From positions 1,116,001 through 1,180,000 of the forward strand of contig JAACJO010000008.1 in assembly GCA_013368445.1 (NCBI GenBank): DNA of 64,000 nucleotides, read 5' to 3'. This DNA comes from Leucocoprinus leucothites. Lineage: Eukaryota; Basidiomycota; Agaricomycetes; Agaricales; Agaricaceae. The translations under genes were made by a program, and so were the position numbers. Under the pieces are notes generated by a model that made no database searches, was not told where the DNA came from, and worked only from the letters and a program-made list of their open reading frames with translations. Below, piece by piece: positions 37,021-48,973 of the stretch. Position 1 is the first letter of the stretch. The number at the start of each line of letters is the position of its first letter.

Positions 37021-37497
37021 TCAACTTTTCTTGTTTTCGCTGAGCATTTGATGCAGTATCAAGAGATCAGCTACCAGCGCCAGCGAACCCTCGGCCGTTC
37101 GACGGCGTAGAATCTGAATGTCTTCGAAGTCTAGGGAAGCCGATAGCATCTCCGCGGGGTTCGCCTTCTGTGCCGCATCTTCCCAGACATAGGTGAATCT
37201 TTCGTTCCTTTCAAGCAAAAAACTCACTGACAGAAGGGAAACGACAGGACGCTTTCAATGCGTGAACTTTGAACTAAAGAGATCTTGAACAGCGAGTTGC
37301 TGTGCCTGTCCATCCGAGCTCAGTGCTGAGCGGTTTTCTTCCGCGAATAAATCGTCAAGGATTGTGGCTTGGTGTCATTTGGACGGCACGGTGGTCCGTG
37401 TTGGGCTGCTCTCATTCTCATCCTTGAGAAAGAGGACACCAAAGAGTCTCCGCCTTCTGCACGTGAGACCGTCAGTTTCGGCTATCTGGAGCTGCAT
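37021..37497 (-). pseudogene. Unrecognised ORF interrupted by two in-frame TGA codons
   Basis: One minus-strand frame starting near the ATG at 37497 reads MQLQIAETDGLTCRRRRLFG, LKDENESSPTRTTVPSK, stop, HQATILDDLFAEENRSALSS, AQQLAVQDLFSSKFTH, stop, KRPVVSLLSVSFLLERNERF, TYVWEDAAQKANPAEM and ILHQMLSENKKS. The amino-acid make-up stays protein-like across both TGA codons in the same frame. I found no intron that removes either stop, so this looks like a recent pseudogene. Family unknown. Confidence 0.4.
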
Positions 37498-38751
37498 GTC
37501 ACCGGGAACTGACAGCTTGCACCCTTCAGTGCTTCAGTTCTAGTTTCAAACATTCACTCCGATAATACAACTATTTTCAAATTCCAAGGTTCGAAGTAGA
37601 TCATCTAACACGGATCTCGGGTTTTTCACCAACCGACTTTCTCTCGGAATGCAACTGCCAAATTCGAATTCCAACCATTTCAGCGGGCATATTTTATTCG
37701 TGCATTAAGGTTGACGCGTTGAAGGATGTGGTGATACGAGTCATGGATACATCATCGCCTATTATTGATGTAAGAAATTGCAGTTAATCTTTGTTATTCG
37801 GAGCTCTGACGAGCTTCTAGGTTGCCACCGCCACTGCTGCTTCCATTGTCATGCTTACCACACCGGACGCAACCCGAAGACATCGAGCATGTTGGAGTAC
37901 CGAGGTTTAGAAACCATAGTACTCGATACGATACTGAGGACCCACTCTACCTCGCAAAATGTCGCTTTCGAAGCTCCACGCAATCCCACTTATAGTCGAA
38001 AGTATAACGAGCGTCCGCCTTAGAGCTACGAGAACCTACGAGAACACAGTCCTAAGTTCGAGTTGACGGACCACTTGGAATATCCGTGATCCGAGTATTA
38101 TGTATTATGTTGGGCACCCGATTAGTTGTCTCCACTCGGAGCTCAATCTCACAAAAGCGGTGTCGTATCATGTGCGCCACACTAGAAGATTTGCCTCAAC
38201 AGAGGCCTTGCGAGCAATTGGACATTGATCGATGACGCCAAAGGTTTTGATGGAAGTTATCTTATGGACTCTGCTTGGTTGGTTTATCCATCCTTTCACC
38301 TCGACAAACATTTTTGACTTGACTGGGTTGCTTTACAGTAACCCCAGATGCATCACTTGAATGCCCCGCATGCGATTGCTTCTAGTCTTGGTCAGACAGG
38401 ACGGGGGTAATTGTCTCCGAGATAACGACATCCAACGCCACTTTCCGGCTTCCAACTTTCTCTCTTCCCTTTCCCTACCTCCCCACATTGCGCTCAATCT
38501 AGCCCAAACGACGATGCGTACCGCATTACGCAAGGCTTCTCTTACAAACGTTTGGGAATACAATTTATCAATCTGTACGGGCAGCCACGCCCCAAGTTCC
38601 CTTGGAATGCCTAGAGAACCCCTCGGTGCTAGACATTCGTGGTGTTCCTGGAACTAAACGAACTCTTTGACGGCTTTCCTGTTACGAAACTTCTCGAAGT
38701 CACCGTACTTGTGGAGTATTAGCCGCACAAGCAAGAATGCTTTCTGAAGGA

Positions 38752-38758
38752 TATAAAG
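38752..38758 (+). promoter_or_regulatory. TATA box of PLP enzyme copy 1
   Basis: TATAAAG lies 53 nt upstream of the ATG at 38811. The paralogue at 62 kb has a TATA box at a nearly identical distance, which supports both. Confidence 0.55.
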
Positions 38759-38810
38759 CCTTCTTTTCCTCACATCTCCTCAACAGTCTGATTGCCTTCA
38801 TTTCATAATC

Positions 38811-40842
38811 ATGGGCAACACAACTTCATCCGTTATCGCTTTGCCACTTGATCCTCCCCCCTACTCAAGGGAACGGCGTACTACACTTCCCGATCTGCTC
38901 TGTTGCGGCTCCGCTGCGGACGAGCAAACAGAACAAGTCCTACACGCTGAGGAGAAGGTCCACTACAATGATCAGCCGAGGCCTATCCCACCTCCCGCTT
39001 ACTTTCCGTCCGTCATTTTCACCCATGCATTGGGTTCAGAGGCCCAAGACTTTGCAAAATTCCTTCAGAAATATCCCGGTCAGTACACTCTCGATGGACC
39101 GCCAGACCCGTATCTGATACTTCTTTAGAGTATGCACTCACCTCTCCTTTGGATACTTTACGCGAAACCCAATATACAAGGCTCGCGCTTCAAGGAGAAA
39201 CATACGTCGACTACACAGGCGGTGGCATGTATCCCGAGATTCTCACAAGTAGCCTCACCGAGTTCTTAAATACGAATGTCCTGGGCAATACACACTCAGT
39301 GAACAACAGGTAAGACCACAGTGGACGATGGCCTAAGGCGGGAGGTCAGCGATGCTCATTGTTGGTGTGTAGCTCCAAACTCTCAATGAAATGTGCGGAT
39401 GAAGCACGCAAGGCTGCTTTGCAGTTTTTTGGAGCTTCGGAAGATGAATATACAGTGGTTTTTACGCCTAATGCAACTGGGGCATTGAAATTGGTTGGAG
39501 AATCTTTCCCTTTCGCTCCTGGTGGGAGTTATGTGCTGAGCGCAGATTCGCATAACAGTGTAAGTAATCAGTCAAGTCTGGTCTGGAACATCAGCTAACG
39601 ACACGTCCAGGTCAATGGTGTGCGTCAATTTGCACTGGACAAAGGTGCCGAACTGGTGTACATCCCCACTGGTGCCGTCGGTGGAGTTGACGTGACTTGC
39701 GCGAAGGCATGGAGCTTTTGTTCCAATTTCTACTATCCCAACCTGATGTCCTATCCAGAATATGCTGGACAAGCATAAACCAGCACCTGGTAAAAAGGCA
39801 CTTCTCATCCTCACTGCTCAATCAAATGCAACAAACAGCAAGATGGATCTGAGCCTCATTGAATACGCCGCAAAGCTCGGTTACAATACTATGGTGGACG
39901 CTGCCGCCTGGTTACCTTGTACCCCAATCTCCCTCTCAGAAGTCGGTGCTGACGCAATGTGCGTCTCGTTCTACAAGATGTTCGGATATCCCACTGGCCT
40001 GGGAGCGCTAGTTGCTAAGAAGAAGTTCTTGTTGGATGTCTTGCAGCGTCCCTGGTTCGGAGGGGGCACCATCAACCTCGTTCAAGCCCCTGGCAAGATT
40101 ATGATCAGGAACTCAATTCCAAACGAGCGGTTTGAAGTGAGGAGTTAATGTAACTCTTGTCCGTACTTATCTGACCATGAATCACAGGACGGCACTATCA
40201 ATTACGCCTCGACGAAAGCCATTACGCTCGGATTGAACTTTCTTTCCTTGTATCAACCTTATACTGGCGTCCGCATCTCGACTATCATGCATTACATGTG
40301 TGACACTGTACCAACGATTGTCCATGACTCTGGCTGCAAGGAGCGCGTTGCAGAAATTGTATCACGCGATCCAGGCCCACGAGTAACTGAGGTTGGCAAA
40401 CATCCTGATACTGGCACCATCACTGCCCTTCTCTTCTACGATGTGAGTCGCCCCCAAGATTAGAACCATGGTTAGCCATATTGATGAACCTTTCGTTCAG
40501 AATTCCAACAAGCTTTTACCAATCTCATTCATTGAATTTGCTGCGGCGAAGAATAACATCTCTCTTCGTGGTGGCTGTCTATGCAACCCCGGCGGGGTTG
40601 CTGCTATGATGGGTATTCAAAAGCAGATGGAAGAGCTCGATCCTCATATCAAGTCCAAGGAAGAGTGGGAGAAGCAGCTTGGACGGGAGCTTGGGGTAAT
40701 TCGTGTCAGCTGGGGTCTTGTCAGCAACTTCCAGGATGCCTGGAATGTGTTGCAGTTCGTAAGACTGATTGGAAATGCAAAGGCCAAAGAGAAATTGTGG
40801 AAGGAGTACTGCGATGGCAAGAGACCACCCTCGCAATTCTGA
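38811..40842 (+). CDS. Class-V aminotransferase / MoCo-sulfurase-like PLP enzyme, copy 1, with myristoylation motif
   Basis: Resembles the NifS-like half of molybdenum-cofactor sulfurase, which takes sulfur from cysteine; no MOSC domain follows, so about 565 residues. From the ATG at 38811, MGNTTSSV fits the N-myristoylation consensus, and LLCCGS nearby could be palmitoylated. The PLP fold includes TPNATGALKLVGESFPF, DSHNSVNGVRQFA, LTAQSNATNSKMDLSL, MVDAAAWLP and the PLP-Lys segment SFYKMFGYPTGLGAL. RPWFGGGTINLVQAP and RGGCLCNPGG, holding the Cys equivalent to the sulfur-carrying residue, come after. About six short introns. The class could also be a kynureninase- or desulfurase-like side branch; the substrate is unknown. 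RdRP copy 2 starts 278 bp downstream. Confidence 0.85.
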
Positions 40843-41119
40843 TGCATCATTCATATCAACTACCATTGCTGCGAACTGTATTATTACGGTTGAGATGGAT
40901 CTACTTTTTTCTCTAGCTACCAAAACCGCGAAGAATCCAGCTCAGCAATCTAGTTCCACCGGCTTCCACCGGGCGCTCTGCGATCACACGTGTTCAGCCA
41001 AGATCTCAGGCTTTTCCCAGGAATCGAACGTGCTCCTTGTTATCACTACCTCTCTGAGGCCACTCTCGCTCAAATTCCTAGCCCTGAGACGGCCTTTTCG
41101 TTGACGTCTTATCATCTCG

Positions 41120-44100
41120 ATGGAAATTTTTATGCGCAATATTCCGATCAAGTTTCATAACGAATATGACCTCAAGGTAACACTCGCAAAACACCTTCAT
41201 GGATCGAATTTCCCAAATATCAAAGCCAACTTTCACCTTGACCTCTTCCCGCCGGAGAATGGTAAACGATGGTGCTTAGGTGCTTTCACTTTGGCTGATC
41301 TCCATGTGGCTGAGCGGTTCCTGGAGATTTATGGGGGACCGCGCCCTCGCCATATCATAGATATTGGAGGATACCGGATCTTCTTCGAACCCAGTCGTCA
41401 TTTACCTCACCCGGAGGTGCTTGAACTTCTCTCTCGTTCTCGCTGGGTTGATCCTGCGGACGAGCTAGAGCAGTTGAAGCGCTATGAGAAACTCTCTTCC
41501 ACCCCTTTGCCTATCAAGATAGTTCAGTTTGGTTGGATATGCCGAGACCGAGTCTTCTCTATTGAAGGTGAAGAGCGGAACCGGTTATGCAACCTTACTT
41601 TTGCACCCGAACGGCATGAGGTTCATATCACGTTTCCGCGTGCTAGCATACAAACGAACACTCATGTCATTGCCATCCGGCACTCTTCGATCTCATCAGT
41701 CTCAGCCCATACATCCGCTGGACAAGCGACTGTGTGCTTCCAGCTGGTTATCCCACCATTACTCCTTCGTAGGAAATTCGATAAAATGCCTTTTTATCGG
41801 ATGTCCGGCCTTCCATTTCAGTCACTCAATCCACGGGCTACTTCCTTCATATCCCTCGCCATCCGTATCGTTTTTGTCCGCAATGATCTACCCAAGTTCT
41901 TTGATCTGGCCAGAACAGCCGGTCTGCTACAGATACAGAGTTATCAAATTGCAACTGAGCGTCGCAAACTTTTCGCGGGCAGCCAGTTAGATCGCGTGGA
42001 CTGCGAAGTCCGAGCATTGGAATGGGGTGTAGCATTTCAACTGGAAGCATTGCTCCGAAACCTTGATCTCGACGCAACCGAGCTCTTAGGGATCCTTCCT
42101 AGAGTCAAATCACTCCTGGAAGAGCATGGAAACTCCTACGTTGCCAACTTATTGAAGACGTTTGCGGGACAAGTTCGAAACTTGTCTTGCAATAAGAAGA
42201 ATACTGTTGAAGCCGTCTCGGCTTGCCTCGACGAATGCCATCACGAGTTGATGAAACAGGCGTCCTTAGGTTCCCCTCCGGTAGAAGAAATCCTCTACCA
42301 ATCATTTCACGTCACACTTACACCAACGACCATGTTCCTCGCAGGTCCATTCCTCGAGAAATCGAACCGGGTTATTCGTCGTTACCAGAAGGCGCATCAA
42401 GAAAGCTTTCTGAGAGTTGATTTTCGAGAAGAAGATGGCTTGCAGTATCGTGACGATCGCGACGTGAATAGGAGGGCCTTCATCCGAAATCGTCTTGAAC
42501 CTATTCTCAAAGATCGGCTTGTTGTAGCGGGCCGAGAGTTCGAATTTCTTGCTTATTCGCAGTCGGCATTGCGAGAACATTCTGTGTGGTGAGATCACGC
42601 TCTCTCCACATCCAGTGGGGAACATATTTTCTCAACTGTGACATTAGGTTTTGCAGACCTTTCACGGACAACGAAATAGGAGAGATGAACGCTGCAAAAA
42701 TCATTCAGTCGCTGGGCACCTTTGACGGCCTAGCGTACGACCCTGAACTCATGCATTGCCCGGCCAGATATGCTGCCCGGCTGTCTCAAGCTTTCACAGC
42801 GACGGAAACTGCGACAGTGAAAGTAGATAATAAGGACATCAAGCGGATCAACGATATTCAGGTCGTAACCCGGAGAAAGGTTAAATATCTCTTCACCGAC
42901 GGGTCGGGTAACATATCTGAAGATCTCGCAAGAGAGATCTGGTCAGTCATTCGCCCAAAGGGTGGCTATTTATCAGCGGAAGACTTTCCTCGAGCTTATC
43001 AAATCCGCTTTGGAGGCTCGAAAGGCATGGTCAGCGTCGATTATAAGCTTAATGGATCCAAAGCTATAGCTATCCGCCCATCGATGGTCAAGTTTGATGT
43101 TCCTGAGACTGACGACAGGACCACACAAATCGAAATTGCCCGCGCAATCCTTGGACCGACTCCATATCATCTCAACCGACCATTGATCACCATTCTCGAA
43201 GGCCTTGGAGTACGCGTCGAGGAATTTGAACATCTTCAGGCCCAAGCTGTCATAGAAACACGAAAAGCCACCAATTCGTTGCATGATGCAGCAGCTCTAC
43301 TTGATGCACATGGTTTAGGCACTTCATTTCGACTTGCAGCAGTTTTGCGGAACCTGGAAAAATTGGGCGTTCAGACCCTTCAAGGCGACCTTTTTTACGA
43401 TCAACTCCTTCGAGTATCTGTATACCACATCTTACGCGACCTCAAAAATAATGCTCGAATCCCTATTCCTAATGCCTGGACGCTTGTTGGAGTTGCGGAT
43501 ACACATGGCTTCCTTCAGGAGAAGGAAATATTTGCTTGTATCAAGCAATCAGACGGAGAGGTCATATATCTAGAGGGTCAAGTCCTTGTTTCACGCTCCC
43601 CCTGCATACATCCAGGGGATGTTCAAGTTGCTATTGCAATCGGACGTCCTCCAGAAGACTCCCCTTTCGCCAAAGAGCCTCTCCCAAATACAGTGGTATT
43701 CAGTATCAAAGGTATCTTGACTTCATGGTATTTTCAGCAACCAAACTAACAAATCGAGGACATCAGGGAAACGACCACTCCCCTCTTGTCTTGGCGGGGG
43801 TGATTTGGATGGGGATGTATATAATCTCCTGCCTTTGGCCCTCCACAAGCACCTGACGCCCCTGAGGTATTTCGAGCCAGCGGACTATGCAGCTGCAGAA
43901 AGAAAAAAGTTGAATCGCCCCAGCACGATGAAGGACGTGGCAGATTTTATCATGGAATATATTGTATCGGATGTCAGTGAGGTGCCTGTTTTATATGTCA
44001 CTGAACGGTTCTCAACCATGTACCAGGTTATCGGGATCATCGCTACCAGTTGGTTGGTCATTGCAGATCAGAGCCAGTTTGGGATTCAGGACCGAGCTTG

Positions 44101-44824
44101 TCTTCGATTAGCCAGGCTTCACAGTGACGCTGTCGATTATCCAAAGACCGGAAATGCAGTAAACATTGGAGACCTACCCAGACTGAAGTTCCCAAAGCCC
44201 GACTGGAATGCTCCGGAAACAGTCGAACAGGACCCTGTGAATTATTACCAGAGCCAATCCGCCATCGGAAAATTATATCGTGCTATCGACCTGAACCAAC
44301 ACGATCCCTCCCTCGCCACGAACCCGCTCGACGATACTCCTTTACCCTTACCCTCAAATGATACCGAGTTTCTAGAGGTCGTAAGGCGACGCGTGTCCCA
44401 ATTTATCCCACTGGATGATATTCCGGCCAATGGCCTGATCGAGAGATATTTCTCCTGGTTTTCTGATGAGCTTCTCCACATTGCATCGGAATGTAGTTTG
44501 AGCCATCGGCATTCAAAGCCCTTGCATGAGGCGGAACTGATCATCGGAACGATAACACAAAAAACCTCCCAGCCGAGAATGCGTAAAAACAACATGTCAA
44601 AACTGAGGGAGCTCACGGAGAGCTTGGTTAGGCGAATCAGGTGGGCATTGGAGGGTGACGAGAGTAAATCGACCCAAGATTATTTGCGGGACTCCTGGTT
44701 GGCTTGGAACTTGTCGTTTGGTGATTGTGAGAGGAAGAAATTCGGTGCTAGAGCATGGGGATGGATTGCGCTAGGCGGAGTGCTAGATGCGATTCAGACG
44801 CTTGAGGAGGATAGGAACGATTAA
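41120..44824 (+). CDS. Cellular RNA-dependent RNA polymerase, copy 2 (QDE-1/RDR family)
   Basis: Paralogue of the gene at 19-23 kb, with the same silencing role expected. Exons 41120-42588, 42648-43711, 43767-43972 and 44027-44824 give 1178 residues; exon 3 is 206 nt in both copies and all three intron positions agree. The ATG at 41120 reads MEIFMRNIP, an RRM-like opening. Catalytic-half motifs: FTDGSGNIS, YQIRFGGSKGMVSVDYKLNG, YHLNRPLITILEGLGV, RIPIPNAWTLVGVAD, RSPCIHPGDVQ, FSIKGKRPLPSCLGGG and the metal loop DLDGDVYN, complete. All introns are GT-AG. Intron 3 (43973-44026) is 54 nt without a stop, so retention would insert 18 residues. The C-terminal half is helical and charged. Confidence 0.95.
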
Positions 44825-46232
44825 TCATTGAAGTGAGGTCTGGCGTAAATACGGCATAATACGGTATATAAAGTGATACTTACATTATGTTACATACACA
44901 TTCGTAAAACATTTCGATTTAGTGTCCACTGTGCCAGCTTATTTTTTCTTTTCTTTCGGATTCAGTACTTGGATTCCGTTTCACTACAAGCAATCAACGT
45001 TGGTCTGAGACGTCAAATATCTATCGAATTCTCCATATTGGCCACTGCAATAGCATGACGTCGACAGTCATTCGATCAATATCATATAGCATGCATCCTA
45101 CCCCAACCTGCTTTAGGTGTGCGAGTCTGTCTCAGGGCTTGACCGGATCCAAGCCATGCTGAAAACTCGAGGTAAGGCATGAGGGCCTACGCTTCTCAGG
45201 GATATGCCCAGAGCGGGAATCATGATGACGATACCTAGTATCATCAGAGCAATCTTTGACGTACGTTACAAGCTGTACTTGGCCAATATTGCAAAATATT
45301 TGTCATAGAAGCTGTAGAGGATGTCCTCGTAGGAGTTGGCTCCTGTTGAGCCGAGCTATTCCAGCACATCTAGTAAATGCTGTTAGGTCTAAGTGTGATG
45401 AATATCAGTGAATATCGTGATAGACCCAAAGGCCCGAGGGGGAACCATGTCCCCAAACAAATGAGAGACCCCAGTAAGCGTTTTTCCGATACTGAATGTG
45501 CAGCTAGAAGACTAAGTTTTCCGAACCATGATTCCACAGGGAGAGGTTAGTCGCATCAAAACTGATGAGGGACCTCCACAGAGCCATATGCAACTCACAT
45601 TTCGGCGGTTGGGGCGGTCTTCACAAATCGGCAGATTACTTTAAGCCTGTCTGAAGAGTTGATAGGGGGTTAGTGTGAACCTTATCGTTGGCAGCCTAAG
45701 CCGAGCTTGAAAAACCCGAGATGAATGCATTCCACAACCCAAGAAGGATTCTCTGTCTTGAGCTTAATGGCTACTGCAATGGGCTGTTATTCTGTTTTTC
45801 TACTGATTCCAGGCAAACCAGGCCAGTCTTTCAGCAATTACACGTAGTTAGTCAAGATTTCAGCTTTCTGACGACCAACAAGATCCAAGGAACGAAAACT
45901 AGATGCCGATGTTTGCCTTGCCTTGGTTTGTGCTTTGAGGCTTTAGGTAAAAATAGATTTCTGACTTTTGCTATTAATAAAGTCACGCCTTCTAATGCGA
46001 ACGATCAGATCAACCATCACTAGGATACATCAAACTCACCCTTCCAGCTTTCACACTTAGTGTGAAGCTTTCGAGCTAGAGATACCTTAGTTGTGCGCTT
46101 TCGGATGGTAACACGATCATCTAACGTGAATATCCTTGATCGTTCGATATTCAGCCCCTCCTTTCTTGGCCCCAATGGTGAAATATAATCCTAACCTCGG
46201 GACTATGGTTCGTCCCATCCCCCGTCTTTACG
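44825..46232. other. Intergenic region, no firm gene
   Basis: About 1.4 kb. A minus-strand stretch near 45150-45370 reads a Thr/Ser-rich piece followed by a hydrophobic segment, but no start or consistent exon structure was found. The plus-strand frame at 45721-46023 shows no protein character. Confidence 0.5.
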
Positions 46233-48119
46233 ATGGTTATTCATCCTCATACCCTCCTCACAGTCATTTTGGCCGTTGGTCTTACCGTCACCGCCATACC
46301 CAAACCCGTTGGGCAGACGACCGAGTCCGTTCCTCAGCCTGTGAGAGGTGAATATGGTGCACCAATGCTGGGACCGCACAATGTGCCTCTAGAGGAGCAG
46401 GGTTTGGATCTGTTGAGCCCACCGGAGACAGATTCCGGGAAAGTGGACAATTTCAAATGGCCTTTTGCATTAAGTCATAATCGGCTGACCACTGGGGGCT
46501 GGGCGAGGCAGCAAAATGGTGGGTCTCTCTTGGCTGATATGATGGAAGTTGAGATGAGACTGACAACCTATTACAGAAAAACAACTTCCAATCGCGAAGG
46601 ACTTGGCTGGCAAGTACTGAGTTAAGCCCCATGCTTTTCGTAGGGAGTAATCGATATTACAGCCGTGAACATGCGCCTTAAAGCTGGAGCCATCAGGTGA
46701 GCTTGAAGAGTATTATCTTGAGTATTGGACCAATAATTCTGAATAGGGAGATGCACTGGCACAATACCGACGAGGTACGGCTACTCTCCTCGAGGTGCTG
46801 AAAAAAGTCTTACGCCCTGATCAGTGGGCATATGTTCTGAAAGGGTCCCTACGCGTCAGCGTCCTAGCTCCAGGCGAAAAAAATGAAGGAGTATCATATG
46901 TAGCTGATGTTGTATGTCACCTCCATGCCCCCCCCCCCGGGATAAAGTCTCTTCATTGACCAGATCTATTCAGAACGAGGGTGACTTGTGGTACTTCCCT
47001 GCAGGAGACCCACACTCTATCCAAGCCAAGGATACGTTGCCGGAAGGGGCCGAGTTCCTACTCATCTTCGACTCAGGCGATTTCGATGAGAATGATACCT
47101 TTTCCCTCTTGGACTGGTTTGCTCATACTCCCAAGGATGTGCTAGCAAAGAATTTTGGGACGTTCCCAGATACGACACCGTTCAGCCACATCCCCGAGGA
47201 GGAACTATATATCTTCCCATGTACGCTTCCTAGGCTTGTTTCCCTGGTCTATTTTCCATTGCTGACGGGAAGATGCTAGCCAACCCTCCATCGGAGGATA
47301 TAAAGAAAGATCTTGTCGTTCCAAACCCAACAGATCCGAAGTATTTCTTCACATACCCGCTGTCGAGGACTGAGCCAGCCAGATTCTCGGGAGGGACGGT
47401 CAAGATTGCGGATTCGCGGAATTTCGAAGTTGCCAAGAAGATTGCAGTTGCCGAAGTTTCTGTCGATGTCGGTGGCCTGAGGTTCGCTTTCTAATTTCAG
47501 TCGTCCAGATCATGCACACGACTGACTGAACTCGTCTTGCGCGGTACAGGGAGTTGCATGTTCGTGTCTCTTAACTACGCAAATTGGATCGACGGCTAAT
47601 GTTTGACATTCACGATGATAGTGGCATCCTACACAGCCCGAATGGACATTCATTATCAGTGGGAAAGCGAGAATCACTCTCTTTGCATCTCAGAGCAACG
47701 CTGCTACCTACGATTTCTTCGTAAGTATGATTTCGCCCTCGAAACTTGATTCTCTTAACTAAAATATCTTACAGCCTGGTGATGTCGCGTATATTCCCCC
47801 TTCCTTTGGTAAGATGTCATTTCACCTTGCAATAACCTGCTATTAACGCATCAACGCTCGTCCTAGGCCACTATATTGAGAATGTCGGAGATGAGCCTCT
47901 CAAGTTCCTAGAAGTACTAAAGACAGGTCAGTCCTTGATGCTTTTGATCCCTCTGAGAAGTATTGAATATCCCTGGTGTTAGGCGTCTTCCAAGACATTT
48001 CCCTCAAACAATGGTTGGCACTGACCCCTCATGAACTGGTCAAGGCGCATCTTGGCCTCGATATGAAGTTAATCGACTCGTTCCCGAAGGAGAAGGGAGT
48101 TATTGTCGCTGAGAGATGA
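46233..48119 (+). CDS. OXDC: Secreted oxalate decarboxylase (bicupin)
   Basis: Converts oxalate to formate and CO2 in the cell wall or medium. The ATG at 46233 opens a signal peptide (HTLLTVILAVGLTVTAI). The first cupin has LAAVNMRLKAGAIREMHWHN, with Mn ligands His, His and Glu (HWHNTDEWAYVLKG) and His in GDLWYFPAGDPHSI. The second has RELHWHPTQPEWTFIISG and GDVAYIPPSFGHYIENVG, again with a full ligand set. Downstream of the first site lies FLLIFDSGDFDENDTFSLLDW, typical of the family lid region. Many short introns; the one at 46610-46662 starts with GC and is required to keep the frame. An intron carries an 11-C run near 46928. Confidence 0.93.
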
Positions 48120-48973
48120 TCCCTCAGCTTCGCAGTTCGTGGCCAGCCCCTTTTGTTAATGCTGTAGCTCTCTTGTGTAGACCATGTATTCACTTGCTGA
48201 ATGTTGGTAATACATTCTACATTCGTTATTGGCGGGCGCACCCGCTAATAAATTGAAGATGTCTGGGCAAGCGCATGGGTCGGAAGTCCCAAAGAAGCAC
48301 ACGTTCAGAACCTCGCCCGATCCAGTTGCTGGAGGTTTGCATACCAAACCTGCCACAAGCTGCCACATGTAGGTAGAGTAACAGGCCGATACTAGCACAT
48401 CAGCGAAGAGATCTCCGGTTACTCACCTCTTCGAACAATTAAATCATGTCCCTTCTCTGCGTTGTCGCCCCGGCTTGAGATTTTAGACCTTGATGTCAAA
48501 ATGTCGTCAACCAACGGCCAACCCTCTTTCAGCCTTTTTTTATAGCGATGACGCCGAGACGAAGCGAAGTCGATAAAAGGCAGAGGTGAAGTTTGGAGGG
48601 TTCGTGGGAAAGGATCTTGATAGGCCGCCTCAAAGGAAGGGAAAAGCTCTAACATCTGAACAGGTTCGAACTCCAGACGTCTATCAATTCTACTCAAATG
48701 CCCCACCACGAAGTATTCGGAAGACTTCTGCAGAAGAACATATAGTTTCTCACCTATTTCGGTTGGTCATGTGTGCAGTGTCATGCCATCCCTCAGGCGA
48801 CCCACGATTCGCCGGCGCCTGATTGTTCATTGTTGGACACGAGAGTTACCTCTCCGTAGACGGACCGTGAATGTGGAGAATCAAGAAGAAGCGAAGGAAC
48901 GGGCCGCCAAAATGGCTCGAGAAACGATAAAAGGCACCATGTCTGTTGTAGACAGAAAGTAAACGGGCCCAAA
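48120..48973. other. Gap between oxalate decarboxylase and GH28 gene
   Basis: Contains a doubtful minus-strand spliced frame (48156-48750) and the upstream region of the GH28 gene. No other feature seen. Confidence 0.5.
48156..48750 (-). CDS. Doubtful spliced hypothetical ORF
   Basis: The minus strand reads GEKLYVLLQKSSEYFVVGHL, SRIDRRLEFEPVQMLELFP, RHRYKKRLKEGWPLVDDIL and HDLIVRRG. An intron of about 45 nt (donor GTGAGT, acceptor TGCTAG) joins this in frame to ACYSTYMWQLVAGLVCKPP and a Cys-rich end stopping at 48156. No ATG is clear at the 5' side. The family is not recognised; it may be a fragment or chance. Confidence 0.3.

Larger units (their letters stand above)
36406..38810. other. Long gap with only gene remnants
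   Basis: About 2.4 kb. It holds two minus-strand fragments with coding character (listed separately) and the upstream region of the PLP enzyme gene. From about 37500 to 38740 I see nothing that looks like a gene. Confidence 0.55.

Noticed and set aside
45150..45400. Minus-strand Thr/Ser-rich segment followed by a hydrophobic stretch (MILGIVIMIPALGIS)
   Set aside because: Looks like pieces of a membrane protein, but no start codon, exon chain or normal-length intron fits; the only intron would be about 30 nt.
48661..48675. GGTTCGAACTCC, resembling a tRNA B box
   Set aside because: No A box or cloverleaf arms at the proper distance.
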